Notes: generated by a model not told the origin, from the sequence alone. DNA of 64,000 bases from Oceanibium sediminis (GCF_003265325.1 NZ_QGNX01000004.1:372001-436000), one strand, 5' to 3'; counted from the first letter of the stretch, positions 28,844 to 37,808 are shown. Translations and numbers: made by a program.

Positions 28844-29881
28844 TTACTCGATCCCGAGGGCCGCGCAGGCGTCGGCGTATTCGGCCGTGCAGACTTCGCT
28901 CGCCGACTGAATCCCGGCGTCGAAGATCTCAGCCTTGATGTTTTCCTGCGTCACGACGGCCGGCACGAACAGCTGGGACGGCGTGTTGTAGAGCGTCGTG
29001 GTCGCTTCGGGCGTCTCGCCATTCAACAGCATGACGGCAACCTCGGCAGCCGCGGCGGCCACGATCTCGGACGGTTTGGAGATCGTGTTGTACTGGTCCC
29101 CGGCGATGATCAGCTGCAGCGCCGCGATGGTCGCGTCGTTGCCGGTCACGGGCGGAAGCGGGTCCATGCCGGCCGCCTTGAGCGCTGCGATCGCGCCGCC
29201 GCCTGTGCCGTCGTTGGCCGCGACGATGCCCTTGATCTCGTCACCGAAGCGCGTGATCTGGCCCGCGGCCCATTCCTGCGCCTTGGGCGGCGCCCAGTCC
29301 GGCGTGTCGAACTCGGACAGGGTCGTGTAGGGGGACGCGTCCAGCGCACGGTCGATCCCGTCGCGGATCAGGCCCGCAGCCGCATCCGTGGGCGAGCCGT
29401 TGATCTGAAGCACGCCCGAGCCTTCGGGAACGCCCTCAGCCTGAAGATGCTCGACCAGCGACTGCGCTATGGCATAGCCGATGCCTTCGTTGTCGAAGGA
29501 CACGTAGAAGTCGGCAGGCGAATCCGGGATCGGGCGGTCATAGGCGATGACCTTCACGTCCTGGGACCGGGCGATTTCCACCAGCGCGGCGGCGGCGGCG
29601 GAATCCACCGGATCCAGGACGACCACGGAAGCGCCCTGCGCGATGACGGAGTTGAACTGCTGCTGCTGCAGGGCGACGTCCGCGTTGCCGTTCTGATAGA
29701 TCAGCGTGCAATCAGGACAAAGCTCCCCCATGGCGGCCTGGAAGCCGGGCCAGTCATGCTCTTCGTACCGGGTGGATGCCTGGTCGGGCATCAGGAAAGC
29801 CACGGTCTGCGCCGTCGCAGCCGAGGCGAACAAGGCAGCGGCCAGCGCAGATGCTGCCGCAATGGAAGTTGTCTTGGTCAT
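28844..29881 (-). CDS. Ribitol ABC transporter binding protein (XylF/RbsB-like)
   Basis: 345 residues from ATG 29881 with a Sec signal (MTKTTSIAAASALAAALFAS, cleavage near ATA-QT). The mature part starts VAFLMPDQASTRYEEHDWPG and contains VKVIAYDRPIPDSP near residue 110, the YDR-type sugar loop of xylose-binding proteins, and a PVTGNDATIAALQLIIAGDQYNT-like hinge near residue 245. First gene of the operon that encodes ribitol dehydrogenase and ribulokinase, so ribitol is the inferred ligand. Confidence 0.85.
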   Translation of the reverse strand: MTKTTSIAAASALAAALFASAATAQTVAFLMPDQASTRYEEHDWPGFQAAMGELCPDCTLIYQNGNADVALQQQQFNSVIAQGASVVVLDPVDSAAAAALVEIARSQDVKVIAYDRPIPDSPADFYVSFDNEGIGYAIAQSLVEHLQAEGVPEGSGVLQINGSPTDAAAGLIRDGIDRALDASPYTTLSEFDTPDWAPPKAQEWAAGQITRFGDEIKGIVAANDGTGGGAIAALKAAGMDPLPPVTGNDATIAALQLIIAGDQYNTISKPSEIVAAAAAEVAVMLLNGETPEATTTLYNTPSQLFVPAVVTQENIKAEIFDAGIQSASEVCTAEYADACAALGIE

Positions 29882-30035
29882 GTGTTTGCTCCTCCAAACC
29901 ATATAAGCGCCCGCTCATGCGGTCCGTAACGGTCGGGAAGAAACGCGGGATCGAGAGCCGCCCGTCAATTCGGGCCACCCAGGGTCTAAACTGTCCTCCT
30001 CCCAACGCATCACAGCGTATGCGCTATCGACGGTT

Positions 30036-30059
30036 ATATGCTCCATCGATTGCGCATAT
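30036..30059. promoter_or_regulatory. LacI-type operator O1 in ribitol promoter region
   Basis: ATATGC (30036) and GCATAT (30054) are symmetric about the central CG of ATCGAT at 30047/30048, the geometry of LacI-family operators. GCTCCATCGATTG within it recurs 23 bp downstream. It lies between the divergent binding-protein and lacI genes. Confidence 0.6.
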
Positions 30060-30062
30060 GTT

Positions 30063-30075
30063 GCTCCATCGATTG
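30063..30075. promoter_or_regulatory. Second copy of operator core (O2)
   Basis: GCTCCATCGATTG is an exact 13-nt repeat of 30040-30052 with its centre 23 bp away, about two helical turns. That places two repressor dimers on nearly the same DNA face. Confidence 0.5.
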
Positions 30076-30086
30076 ATCTCGGTCAA
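30073..30086. promoter_or_regulatory. FNR/FnrL-like box overlapping O2
   Basis: TTGATCTCGGTCAA fits TTGAY-N4-RTCAA, the FNR/CRP-superfamily half-site pattern used by rhodobacterial FnrL. It overlaps the second LacI core by 3 bp. Confidence 0.4.
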
Positions 30087-30137
30087 GATGATTCCTGAAA
30101 GCCTGTAGAAAACGCTGAGAGGTCCCGAAGCGCTGCG

Positions 30138-31163
30138 ATGTCAAAAGACGCAAAACGAACAACGATCTACGATCTCGCCAAGCTCGCCGAGGCATCGCCG
30201 AGCGCGGTCAGTTCTGTGCTGAACGGAACATGGGAAAAGCGGCGAATCAGCCGCAAGCTGGCCGAGCGCGTGATGAGCCTTGCCGAGGAACAGGGATACT
30301 CGGTGAACGTGCAGGCCAGCCTGTTGCGGCGCGAACGCTCCAACATCCTCGGCATGATCGTCCCGAAATACGACAACCGGTATTTCGGCAAGATCGCCGA
30401 GGAATTCGAGGCGACGGCGCGCGCCAGGGGCTTCTTTCCGGTCGTCACCTGCACCCAGCGCGACCCCGACCTGGAGTTCGAGGCAGCAAAGGAGCTTGTG
30501 TCCTACCGCGCGGAATGCCTGATCTCGACCGGGGCGACGGATCCGGATCGCATTTCGGCGTTCTGTGACGCCTCCGGGGTGCAGTCGATCAACCTCGATC
30601 TGCCGGGCACGCTGGCCCCATCCGTCATCTCGGACAACTATTCCGCGGCGCAGGAGTTGACCGGGCTCATCCTTGATCGTTGCGAAAAGGAGCTGGGCTG
30701 GAGCGGCCCCCTGCGCTTCGTCGGCGGGCGGCTGGCGGATCACAACACTTCCGCCCGCCTTGAGGGGTTCCTCGCCGAGCACCGGAAGCGGGGCATCGCG
30801 GTGCCCCAAAGCTACATCATGGCCACCGGCTATTCCGCCGAAAAGGCCGCCATCGCACTGGCGGACTTCCACCCCGAGGGGCCGGCGGGGATTTTCGTCA
30901 ACTCGACGATCTCACTCGAAGGGGTCGTGCGCTGGCACAGCGGCCTGGCCCGGGGCGGCGACGAAATCCGGTACGGCTGCTTTGACTGGGACCCATTCGG
31001 GCCCCTGTTGCCCGGCAACGTCGGCATGGTCGAGCAGGACGTCTCTGCCATGCTCACGCGGGCGTTCGAGCTGATCGGCAAGACGGACCTGTCCCATGAA
31101 CAGGTCCTGATCCCCTGCAAGCTCTGGCCCTTCCAGGCGCCCTTGGCACGGCGAGAAGGATAG
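30138..31163 (+). CDS. LacI-family repressor of the ribitol operon
   Basis: 341 residues. Helix-turn-helix TTIYDLAKLAEASPSAVSSVLN at residues 8-29 with hinge helix near residue 55 (NVQASLLRRERSNILGMIVP), then a periplasmic-binding-protein-like effector domain. The recognition helix resembles LacI proteins that use CG-centred operators, and such palindromes lie in the gap upstream. Effector is probably ribitol or D-ribulose; inferred. Confidence 0.88.
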   Translation: MSKDAKRTTIYDLAKLAEASPSAVSSVLNGTWEKRRISRKLAERVMSLAEEQGYSVNVQASLLRRERSNILGMIVPKYDNRYFGKIAEEFEATARARGFFPVVTCTQRDPDLEFEAAKELVSYRAECLISTGATDPDRISAFCDASGVQSINLDLPGTLAPSVISDNYSAAQELTGLILDRCEKELGWSGPLRFVGGRLADHNTSARLEGFLAEHRKRGIAVPQSYIMATGYSAEKAAIALADFHPEGPAGIFVNSTISLEGVVRWHSGLARGGDEIRYGCFDWDPFGPLLPGNVGMVEQDVSAMLTRAFELIGKTDLSHEQVLIPCKLWPFQAPLARREG

Positions 31164-31186
31164 CCGCGAAGGCCCCCTTGCCCGCC

Positions 31187-32359
31187 TCAGATCCCGGGGG
31201 TGGTGTAAAGGACGCGCCCCCCGACCCGGATCTCCACATCGACGCCGTAGGCGGACAGCACCGCCTCGTCCACGTCCATACCGAGGCCCGGCGCGTCGGG
31301 GGCCGCGATACGGCCGTCGGAGCCGATTTCGAACGACTGGCGGGTCAGATCCCGGGCCAGCGGCTGCAACCCGGCGGGGTACTCGCACAGGTCGAACGCC
31401 TCCACCCCGGCGAAGGGCTGCAACGAGGCGCTGAGCGCCAGGTTCGACGTGAACGTGTGGTTCAGGTAGCGCACCCCGTGCGCGGCGGCGAAATCGGCAA
31501 CCCGTTTCGCCGGGCCGATCCCGCCGATCCGCCCGCAATCGATCTGGATCACCCCGACCTTGCCGAAGGCGATCAGGTTTTCCGCCATGAAGGCATTGTG
31601 CGCCGCCTCGCCCCCGGCAATCGCCACCGCGCCCGAAAGGGACGCCAGTTCCCCGTAGGCCGCGAAGGCCGATCCGTGGAACGGCTCTTCAAGGAAGGTC
31701 ACGCCGTTACGCGCCAGCGCCGGGAGGCGCGCCTGCGCGGCGGCGACATCGGCGCCGAACACCTGCCCGGCATCGACCAGCAGCACCGCGTCGGGGCCCA
31801 GCCCTTCGCGCGCCGCATCCACATGCGCCTCATCCCCGGCCAGCGAGTCGCCGAACGGCGCCCAGCCGAATTTCGCCGCAAGAAAGCCCTTGTCGCGAAT
31901 GGCCTGCGCCGCGCGCAGGGTTTCCTGCGGATCGGCCCCGAACAGCACCGAGGCATAGGGCGTCTTGCGATGGTTCGCGCGATACCCCAGCAAGTGCCAG
32001 ACCGGCACGTCCCGCGCCTTTCCCAGCAGGTCCCACAGGGCCATCTCGATGCCGGACCAAACGTGCGGGGCCTGCAACAGGTCCATGCTGTCGTATTCGA
32101 TCTTGGCCGCGATGCGATAAATGTCGGAGGCATCCTCCACCCGCTCGCCCAGCACCGCGTCCGAGACCGGGCGGCAGGCGCCATGGGACATCGGGCAGAC
32201 GAACGCCGCGATGGAGGGCAAAGGCGCGGCTTCGCATTCCCCCCAGCCGACCAGGCCCCCGGCCCGCACCCGGACGACCAGGGCGTCCTGGCTGCCGTCC
32301 GCTGCGGTCGTCACCTCGGGCATGGAGAGATAGAACAGGTCGACGCTTTCGATCTTCAT
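31187..32359 (-). CDS. Mandelate racemase/muconate lactonizing enzyme-family protein 1
   Basis: 390 residues with the enolase-superfamily capping domain (1-125, ending in IEMALWDLLGKARDVPVWHLLG) and barrel. Candidate catalytic and metal residues: Lys in LAAKFGWAPFG near residue 166, Asp in LLVDAG, Glu in FLEEP, Glu in IAGGEAAH and His in YLNHTF near residue 300. It likely dehydrates or epimerises a sugar acid. It is transcribed from its own promoter with a copy of the operator found before dppA. Exact substrate unknown. Confidence 0.85.
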   Translation of the reverse strand: MKIESVDLFYLSMPEVTTAADGSQDALVVRVRAGGLVGWGECEAAPLPSIAAFVCPMSHGACRPVSDAVLGERVEDASDIYRIAAKIEYDSMDLLQAPHVWSGIEMALWDLLGKARDVPVWHLLGYRANHRKTPYASVLFGADPQETLRAAQAIRDKGFLAAKFGWAPFGDSLAGDEAHVDAAREGLGPDAVLLVDAGQVFGADVAAAQARLPALARNGVTFLEEPFHGSAFAAYGELASLSGAVAIAGGEAAHNAFMAENLIAFGKVGVIQIDCGRIGGIGPAKRVADFAAAHGVRYLNHTFTSNLALSASLQPFAGVEAFDLCEYPAGLQPLARDLTRQSFEIGSDGRIAAPDAPGLGMDVDEAVLSAYGVDVEIRVGGRVLYTTPGI

Positions 32360-32430
32360 CGGGGGGAGCTTCCTTTAGCCTTTGAAATCGCGATGGTTTT
32401 CTTTAAGCATCGCGCCTTTCAGGATACTTC

Positions 32431-32447
32431 GCATACGGTATACCAAA
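32431..32447. promoter_or_regulatory. GntR-type operator copy A
   Basis: GCATACGGTATACC, with palindromic core GGTATACC (32437-32444), lies 72 bp upstream of the enolase-superfamily gene. The same 14 nt occur at 42010-42023 before dppA. GGTATACC-type cores are common for FCD-domain GntR regulators, one of which is encoded in the operon between them. Confidence 0.65.
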
Positions 32448-32449
32448 TG

Positions 32450-33349
32450 TCAATAATCCGCTACCGAGAACACGACGCGGACGCGCGCCTCAGCGCCCGG
32501 CGTCAGCAGGAACACCCCCGGCGGGGCCTCCGCCCTGTCAAGCCCGTCGAACCCGCAGGGCGGCGCGCTCTGCGGCTCGAGGCAGAAGGTGTCGAACTGG
32601 TGTGCCGGGACATGCGCCATCAGGTGGCTCAGGCCCTTGTCGGCGCAGATCGTCAGGCGGATCCCCGCGTCCGGCCAGCAGACCTCGGCCTTGCCGTCCC
32701 AACCCGCATGGCAGTCGTTGAGATAACTGCGCGGCATCGCGCGGAACCGGCCGAAGTCCGCCCCGTCCGGGGAGGGCGCGAAAGTCCCGCGCTGCCCCTC
32801 GTCGTCGGTGAACCACACCCCTTTTGCGGCAAAGCGTACCAGTGCGTTGCCGTGGCGCGGAAACCAGGGGTGCAGGCCCAGGCTGAAGGGCATGCGCCGC
32901 TCGCCGGTATTCTCGACGCTCAAGGTCACCTCCAGCCGATCGGGGTACAACGCGAAGCGCTGGCGGGCGCGGTAGGCAAAGACCGGATCGGCCTTGCCAC
33001 TGTACAGGGTCAGCACGGCGTCGGCATCGCCCTGCGCCTCAACCTGCCAGGGCAGCGTCCAGCCGGAGCCGTGGAAGTTCAGACGCGCGTCCCCCATGTT
33101 CGGAGCAACCTCATAGGCTTGCCCGTCGACCTTGAAGCGGTTTTCCCGCAGGCAATTGACGAAGGGCACCATCGGGAACATGCCCGCGGAGAGCGCCTGC
33201 GGGTGCTGCCCCGGCGGCGCGTCCATCGGGCGCATCAGATCGAACTCGCGATGCCGGAACGACGCGACCGAGCCCCCGGCCCCGGGCGTGAGCTGCAATG
33301 CCAGATCGCCCGCGCGCAAAGACACAGCACGCGCGGACGCCCCGCTCAT
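32450..33349 (-). CDS. Aldose 1-epimerase family protein
   Basis: 299 residues of a galactose-mutarotase-like beta-sandwich. An RFALYPDRLEVTLSVENTGERRMPFSLGLHPWF segment around residues 120-155 contains the conserved His of GLHPWF. A C-terminal FCLEPQSAPPCGFD segment supplies the catalytic Glu. It interconverts anomers of an aldose in the cytoplasm. GTG or ATG start overlaps the second enolase-superfamily gene by 4 bp. Confidence 0.85.
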   Translation of the reverse strand: MSGASARAVSLRAGDLALQLTPGAGGSVASFRHREFDLMRPMDAPPGQHPQALSAGMFPMVPFVNCLRENRFKVDGQAYEVAPNMGDARLNFHGSGWTLPWQVEAQGDADAVLTLYSGKADPVFAYRARQRFALYPDRLEVTLSVENTGERRMPFSLGLHPWFPRHGNALVRFAAKGVWFTDDEGQRGTFAPSPDGADFGRFRAMPRSYLNDCHAGWDGKAEVCWPDAGIRLTICADKGLSHLMAHVPAHQFDTFCLEPQSAPPCGFDGLDRAEAPPGVFLLTPGAEARVRVVFSVADY

Positions 33350-34485
33350 CGCCCCAGCGGCCCCAGGTCCGGCGTCAGCGCCGACAGCGCCTCCAGATCC
33401 AGCGAGATGCCAAGACCCGGCGCATCGGGCACGGGCAGCATGCCATCCTCGTCAAGCTGCCAGCCGCCGCGCTTGATATCGTCCACGTAAGGCGAGCCGC
33501 CGATATACTCGACCAGGTCGGTCTGCGGCAGGGCGGCGGCGATCTGCAGGTCCGCCGCAAGGCCCAGCGCGGTGTTCCAGCCGTGGCCGATCATGCGGAT
33601 GCCGAAGGCCTCGGCCATATGCGCGATCCTGATCTGCTCGGAAATGCCGCCGACCTTGGTCACATCGGGCTGCACCACGTCGAGGGCGCGCGCGGTGAAC
33701 CACGGCAGGTAGCTTTGCCGCCGCGTCAGGCACTCGCCCGAGGCGATCGCGACCGGGCTTTGCGCGCGCAACGCCGCGTGATCCTCCAGCGCGTCGGGCG
33801 GCAGCGCCTCCTCGAACCAGATGACGTCGTGATCGGCCAGCATCGCGGCCGTGTTGATCGCCCATTTCAGACCGTTGGGCCAATAGGCGTCGGACGCCCC
33901 GGCATCGACCATTAGCATGCAGCCATCGCCCGCGCCCTCGCGCGCGGCGCGCACGATCGCCTCGTCAAGCTTCGGATCGTTGCGCCGCCCGAACGGCCCC
34001 CAGCCGATCTTGATCGCGCGGAACCCCTTTCCGGCGTATTCCGCCGCCCGCTCACGCATCAGATCGGGCTCTTCCATCAGGATGGAGGCATAGGCCTTCA
34101 CCCGCTTGCGGTAGGTGCCGCCCAGAAGCCGCCCGACCGGCTGGCCCGTGGCCTTGCCGAGCAGGTCCCAAAGCGCCATGTCGATGCCGCTGATCGTATG
34201 GGTCAGGGTGCCGCCCCGCCCCATCCAGAAGGTGTTCTGGTGCAGCTTTTCAGAGACGCGCATCGGCTCGATCGCACATTCACCGACCAGAAGCGGGCGC
34301 AGGACCTCGACCCCGGCCTCCACCAGGCGGGCGTCGGTGAACACGCTGCCGAGGCCGATCTCGCCACACTCCGTCTCGACCACGATCAAGGCGTGGATCG
34401 CATCGGCGGGCCGGATCTCGTTCGACCAGCCGCCCTTCGGCGATTGCCCGGACAATCCGAGCGCTTTGACGTCTTTAATCTTCAC
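33346..34485 (-). CDS. Mandelate racemase/muconate lactonizing enzyme-family protein 2
   Basis: 379 residues. Capping domain ends ISGIDMALWDLLGKATGQPVG near residue 110. Barrel residues: RAIKIGWGPFG (Lys near 166), LMVDAG (Asp), IWFEEALPP (Glu), IASGECLTRR (Glu) and GHGWNTALG (His near 305). Related to the first copy through the KxGW(A/G)PFG segment but clearly diverged. Members with this layout are sugar-acid dehydratases (galactonate, rhamnonate and similar). Substrate not assigned. Confidence 0.87.
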   Translation of the reverse strand: MKIKDVKALGLSGQSPKGGWSNEIRPADAIHALIVVETECGEIGLGSVFTDARLVEAGVEVLRPLLVGECAIEPMRVSEKLHQNTFWMGRGGTLTHTISGIDMALWDLLGKATGQPVGRLLGGTYRKRVKAYASILMEEPDLMRERAAEYAGKGFRAIKIGWGPFGRRNDPKLDEAIVRAAREGAGDGCMLMVDAGASDAYWPNGLKWAINTAAMLADHDVIWFEEALPPDALEDHAALRAQSPVAIASGECLTRRQSYLPWFTARALDVVQPDVTKVGGISEQIRIAHMAEAFGIRMIGHGWNTALGLAADLQIAAALPQTDLVEYIGGSPYVDDIKRGGWQLDEDGMLPVPDAPGLGISLDLEALSALTPDLGPLGR

Positions 34486-34497
34486 AGGTCCATCCGT

Positions 34498-35280
34498 TCA
34501 AAAAGTTACTGACAAGCCACCGTCCACCAGAAGCACCTGGCCGGTGACGTAGCGGCAATCCTCGCCGCAGAAAAAGGCGATCGCGTCGGCCACATCCTCG
34601 GGTTGCCCGGCGCGGCGCAGCGGAAGGCGGCCGTACTTGAGGTAGATGTCGCGAAACCAGTCGGTTTCGTGCTCGTGACCGCTGCCGTCCGGCAGCTGCG
34701 CCATCCGTGTGTCGATGAAACCGGGGCAGATGCAGTTCACGACGATCCCCTCGGGCGCCAGTTCGACGGCCAGCGAGCGGGTCATGTTGATGACCCCGCC
34801 CTTTGCAACCGAATAGGCCAGCCCATCCACCTGCCCCCGCATCCCGAGGATTGACGAAAGGTTCACGATGCGCGGGGAGGCCGAGCGCGCCAGCCAGGGG
34901 CGCAGCGCCATGGAAACCCAGAGTGCGCCGTCCTGGTTGACCTGCTGAACCGTCGTGAAGCGCGCGCGGGTCAGCTCATCAAGGGGCGTGCCGTCAAGGA
35001 TCGAGGCGTTGTTCACCAGCACGTCGAGGCCGCCCCACACCTCGCCGACGCGCGCAGCCAGGGACGCGACCGACGCCTCGTCCGCAATGTCGACCTGGTG
35101 CCAAAGGGCTTCGTGCCCCTCGGCGCGGATCTCTTCGGCCACGGCCCTGGCCGGGCCGGCATCGATGTCGGCGATCAGCACCCGGGCCCCGTCATGCGCC
35201 AGCCGACGGACGGTTGCCGCGCCGATGCCCCGCGCCGCGCCGGTCACCACCGCGCGACGGTCAGATTGTTGCCTGGTCAT
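34498..35280 (-). CDS. Short-chain dehydrogenase/reductase
   Basis: 260 residues: VVTGAARGIGAATV at 11-24, NNAS near residue 90, catalytic Ser in NLSSILG, YSVAKGG near residue 155, and the usual GQVLLVDGG C-terminus. NAD(P)-dependent oxidation of a sugar, sugar acid or polyol hydroxyl is expected. In the operon it follows the GntR gene and precedes the enolase-superfamily gene. Confidence 0.9.
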   Translation of the reverse strand: MTRQQSDRRAVVTGAARGIGAATVRRLAHDGARVLIADIDAGPARAVAEEIRAEGHEALWHQVDIADEASVASLAARVGEVWGGLDVLVNNASILDGTPLDELTRARFTTVQQVNQDGALWVSMALRPWLARSASPRIVNLSSILGMRGQVDGLAYSVAKGGVINMTRSLAVELAPEGIVVNCICPGFIDTRMAQLPDGSGHEHETDWFRDIYLKYGRLPLRRAGQPEDVADAIAFFCGEDCRYVTGQVLLVDGGLSVTF

Positions 35281-35290
35281 CGATTTTCCT

Positions 35291-35980
35291 TCAAGAACTC
35301 TCTGCCGGCGGGCGGACGCCCGGCCCGGAGAAATGATAACGCAGCACCTCGTCCAGATCGTCGATCGACCCGTTGCGCAGGTACGCGACCAACTCTTCGT
35401 GCAGCTGCACCTCGCCGGCCCGGTTCGGCGCGCGGCTCCAGTCCCGGCAGAAGACGATCATGAGATGCTGCGCCAGCCCTTCCCAGATTTGCGCGGTCAA
35501 CTTGCTGCCCGCATGGCGCGCAACGGTGCGGTGAAACTCGAGGTCGGCCGAGGACAGCGACACCGGGTCGGCGGACTCCCCGACAGCCGCCATCCGCGCA
35601 ACGATCCGCTCGAGGTCCTCGATCAGGGCGGAGCGGTCCTCCACCGCCATGACGTGCTGAAAGATGATCCGCTCGATCGCCATGCGAAGCTCGAACACCT
35701 CGGCGATCCACTTGCCGGAATAATCCAGCACCCGCAGGCCGCGCTGGCCGCTCTCCGTCAGCACGCCGCGCAGCAGCAGCTTTTGCATCGCCTCGCGCAC
35801 CGGAACCCGGCTGACGTCAAGGGCGCGGGCGATCTCGGCCTCGGTGATGCGCTCACCCGGGGCCTTGTCACCCATCGCGATCGCGAGGATCAGACGCTCC
35901 TCGACCTCTTCCGCGGCCGTCCTGGTCTTCTTGATGGGGGTCAGCGCCGAGCGTGCGGCAGTCAGGGGTTTGCGTTCCAC
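35291..35980 (-). CDS. GntR-family regulator, FCD domain
   Basis: 229 residues starting at GTG 35980, which overlaps the TAG of the upstream ATPase by one base. Winged helix at residues about 22-85 (ITEAEIARALDVSRVPVREAMQKLLLRGVL) and a helical FCD domain with DLEFHRTVARHAG near residue 145 and a metal-ligand His in LHEELV. It is inside the operon and is the natural binder of the two GCATACGGTATACC sites. Confidence 0.9.
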   Translation of the reverse strand: MERKPLTAARSALTPIKKTRTAAEEVEERLILAIAMGDKAPGERITEAEIARALDVSRVPVREAMQKLLLRGVLTESGQRGLRVLDYSGKWIAEVFELRMAIERIIFQHVMAVEDRSALIEDLERIVARMAAVGESADPVSLSSADLEFHRTVARHAGSKLTAQIWEGLAQHLMIVFCRDWSRAPNRAGEVQLHEELVAYLRNGSIDDLDEVLRYHFSGPGVRPPAESS

Positions 35981-36807
35981 TATCCAGTCCCTCCGGCATT
36001 TTCGCTTCGGCCTTGCGCCCCAGCGGGGACCGGATACTCCCTGCCGGGGATCGCGTGTAGAAGCTTCTGCGTGTAGCTGTGTGACGGGGCGCTGAAAACC
36101 TTTTCCGTCGCGCCCTGCTCGACGACCTGGCCCCGATACATAACGTAGACCCGCTGTGACAGGTACTTTATCACGCGCAGGTCATGCGAAATGAAGAGCA
36201 TGGAGAGGTCAAGTTCCTGCTGAAGCCCCAGTAGCAATTGCAGAACCTGAGCCTGCACCGAGACATCCAACCCCGAGACGATCTCGTCGCAGATCAGCAC
36301 CTTGGGTTCGAGCATCAAAGCCCGCGCAAGGTTCACTCTTTGCCTCTGGCCGCCTGACAATTGCCGCGGCAGCCGCCGCGCGATATCGGCGTGCAGGCCC
36401 ACCATGGAGAGCATCCGCTCCACCCGCTGCTTGCGTTCCGCGCGCCCGGCGATCCGGTGAATGATCAGCGGCTCGGCCAGGGCATCGCCGATGCGCATCG
36501 TCGGGCAGAGCGCGTTGTAGGGGTCCTGGAACACGTACTGCACCTCGCGGCGCAGCGCGGCGAATCCCTTCTTCGGCTCGACGGCCCGGCCCTGGTAGCG
36601 GATTTCGCCGCTGTCGGCCCGTTCGATCCCGATCATGATCCGGGACAGCGTCGTTTTGCCCGATCCGCTTTCGCCAACAAGGCCGACGATCTCTCCCCGG
36701 TCGAGTTGCAGGGACACGTCCTGAACCGCGCGGATCCGGCTGACCTTGCCCCCGCGCCGGAGGGTGAAGGTGCGGTTGACACCTATCGCTTCGAATATCG
36801 GCGTCAT
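35980..36807 (-). CDS. Oligopeptide/dipeptide-type ABC ATPase (DppF/OppF)
   Basis: 275 residues. Walker A GESGSGKTTLSRIMIG near residue 42, LSGGQRQRVNLARALM near residue 150, Walker B VLICDEIVSGLD, and the C-terminal QKLLHAIPG extension of Opp ATPases. Start overlaps the partner ATPase gene by 4 bp. Confidence 0.9.
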   Translation of the reverse strand: MTPIFEAIGVNRTFTLRRGGKVSRIRAVQDVSLQLDRGEIVGLVGESGSGKTTLSRIMIGIERADSGEIRYQGRAVEPKKGFAALRREVQYVFQDPYNALCPTMRIGDALAEPLIIHRIAGRAERKQRVERMLSMVGLHADIARRLPRQLSGGQRQRVNLARALMLEPKVLICDEIVSGLDVSVQAQVLQLLLGLQQELDLSMLFISHDLRVIKYLSQRVYVMYRGQVVEQGATEKVFSAPSHSYTQKLLHAIPGREYPVPAGAQGRSENAGGTG

Positions 36808-37808
36808 TGCACCCCTCCCCGCCCTTCAGCGGCGAACCTGTGACAGGCCACGCGATGGGTATCGCTGACCCTTGTCCAGCCGGGGTTTTCCCTTTCGCAA
36901 AGCCGCTCCATCGCTACCGGGCAGCGGGCGCGGAACGGGGCACCTCCAGCGGCCTCTCCGGGGCGTGGCGCCGTGCCGGGGATCGGCTGCAACGGCGTGT
37001 TTCGATCCGACGCCATGGTCGGGGCCGAACGCAGAAGCCCGCGCGTGTAGGGATGGCAGGGATCCTCAAGCACCTCGGGTACGCGGCCGTACTCGACCGC
37101 CTGCCCGGCATACATCACCATCAGGTCGCCGCCGATTTCCCGCGCCAGGCCCAGGTCGTGGGTGACGAAGATCAGCGCCAGCCCCAGGTCCGCCTGCAAG
37201 AAGCGCAACAGCTCCACGATCTGCGCCTGGATCGAGACGTCCAGGTTTGTCGTCGCCTCGTCCGCGATGATCAGTGACGGCTCGCACGATAGCGCCAGCG
37301 CGATGGCGACCCGCTGGCGCAAACCGCCGGAGAGTTCGCCGGGAAACGCCTTCATGCGGAACTCCGGCTCGGGGAAGCCAGCACGGGACAGCGCCTCTAT
37401 CGTGCGTGCGCGCACCTCGGCGCGGGTGCCGCCGCGATGCTGGCGAATGGCGTCCGAGATCAGCGTCTCGACGGTGATCAGCGGGTTCAGCGCCGCGGCG
37501 GGGTCCTGGAAGATCATCGCGATCTCGGCTCCGCGCAGCGCGTTCCACCCGGCCCGGTCGAGGGCCAGAAGCCCCTGCCCCTTCCAGTCCAGCCGGTCGG
37601 CATCGACGCGCGAGGAATCCGGCGTGATCCCCAGAAGCGTTCGGCAGGCCATGGACTTGCCGGAACCGGATTCCCCCGCGATGACAAGGCTTTCACCGGC
37701 GCGAAGCTGGAAGCTCAGGCCATCGACCACCGCGACCTCTCCGCGTTGGGACGGGAAACGGACGGAAAGGTTCTCCACCTCCAGCACGGGTTTCGGGCTA
37801 TCGCTCAT
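36804..37808 (-). CDS. Oligopeptide/dipeptide-type ABC ATPase (DppD/OppD)
   Basis: 334 residues from ATG 37808, which overlaps the dppC stop. Walker A GESGSGKSMACRTLLG near residue 42, LSGGLRQRVAIALALS near residue 158, and a C-terminal Cys-containing segment (FRARCPVAMERLCERENPGW) typical of the OppD iron-sulfur/zinc motif. The longer open frame upstream is the dppC gene read in another frame. Confidence 0.9.
   Translation of the reverse strand: MSDSPKPVLEVENLSVRFPSQRGEVAVVDGLSFQLRAGESLVIAGESGSGKSMACRTLLGITPDSSRVDADRLDWKGQGLLALDRAGWNALRGAEIAMIFQDPAAALNPLITVETLISDAIRQHRGGTRAEVRARTIEALSRAGFPEPEFRMKAFPGELSGGLRQRVAIALALSCEPSLIIADEATTNLDVSIQAQIVELLRFLQADLGLALIFVTHDLGLAREIGGDLMVMYAGQAVEYGRVPEVLEDPCHPYTRGLLRSAPTMASDRNTPLQPIPGTAPRPGEAAGGAPFRARCPVAMERLCERENPGWTRVSDTHRVACHRFAAEGRGGVQ

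Noticed and set aside
31178-33490. A 770-codon open frame on the plus strand
   Set aside because: It runs antisense to the enolase-superfamily and aldose-epimerase genes, which have clear family motifs. The plus-strand translation is low-complexity, rich in Arg, His and Gln, as expected from reading GC-rich genes in the wrong frame.
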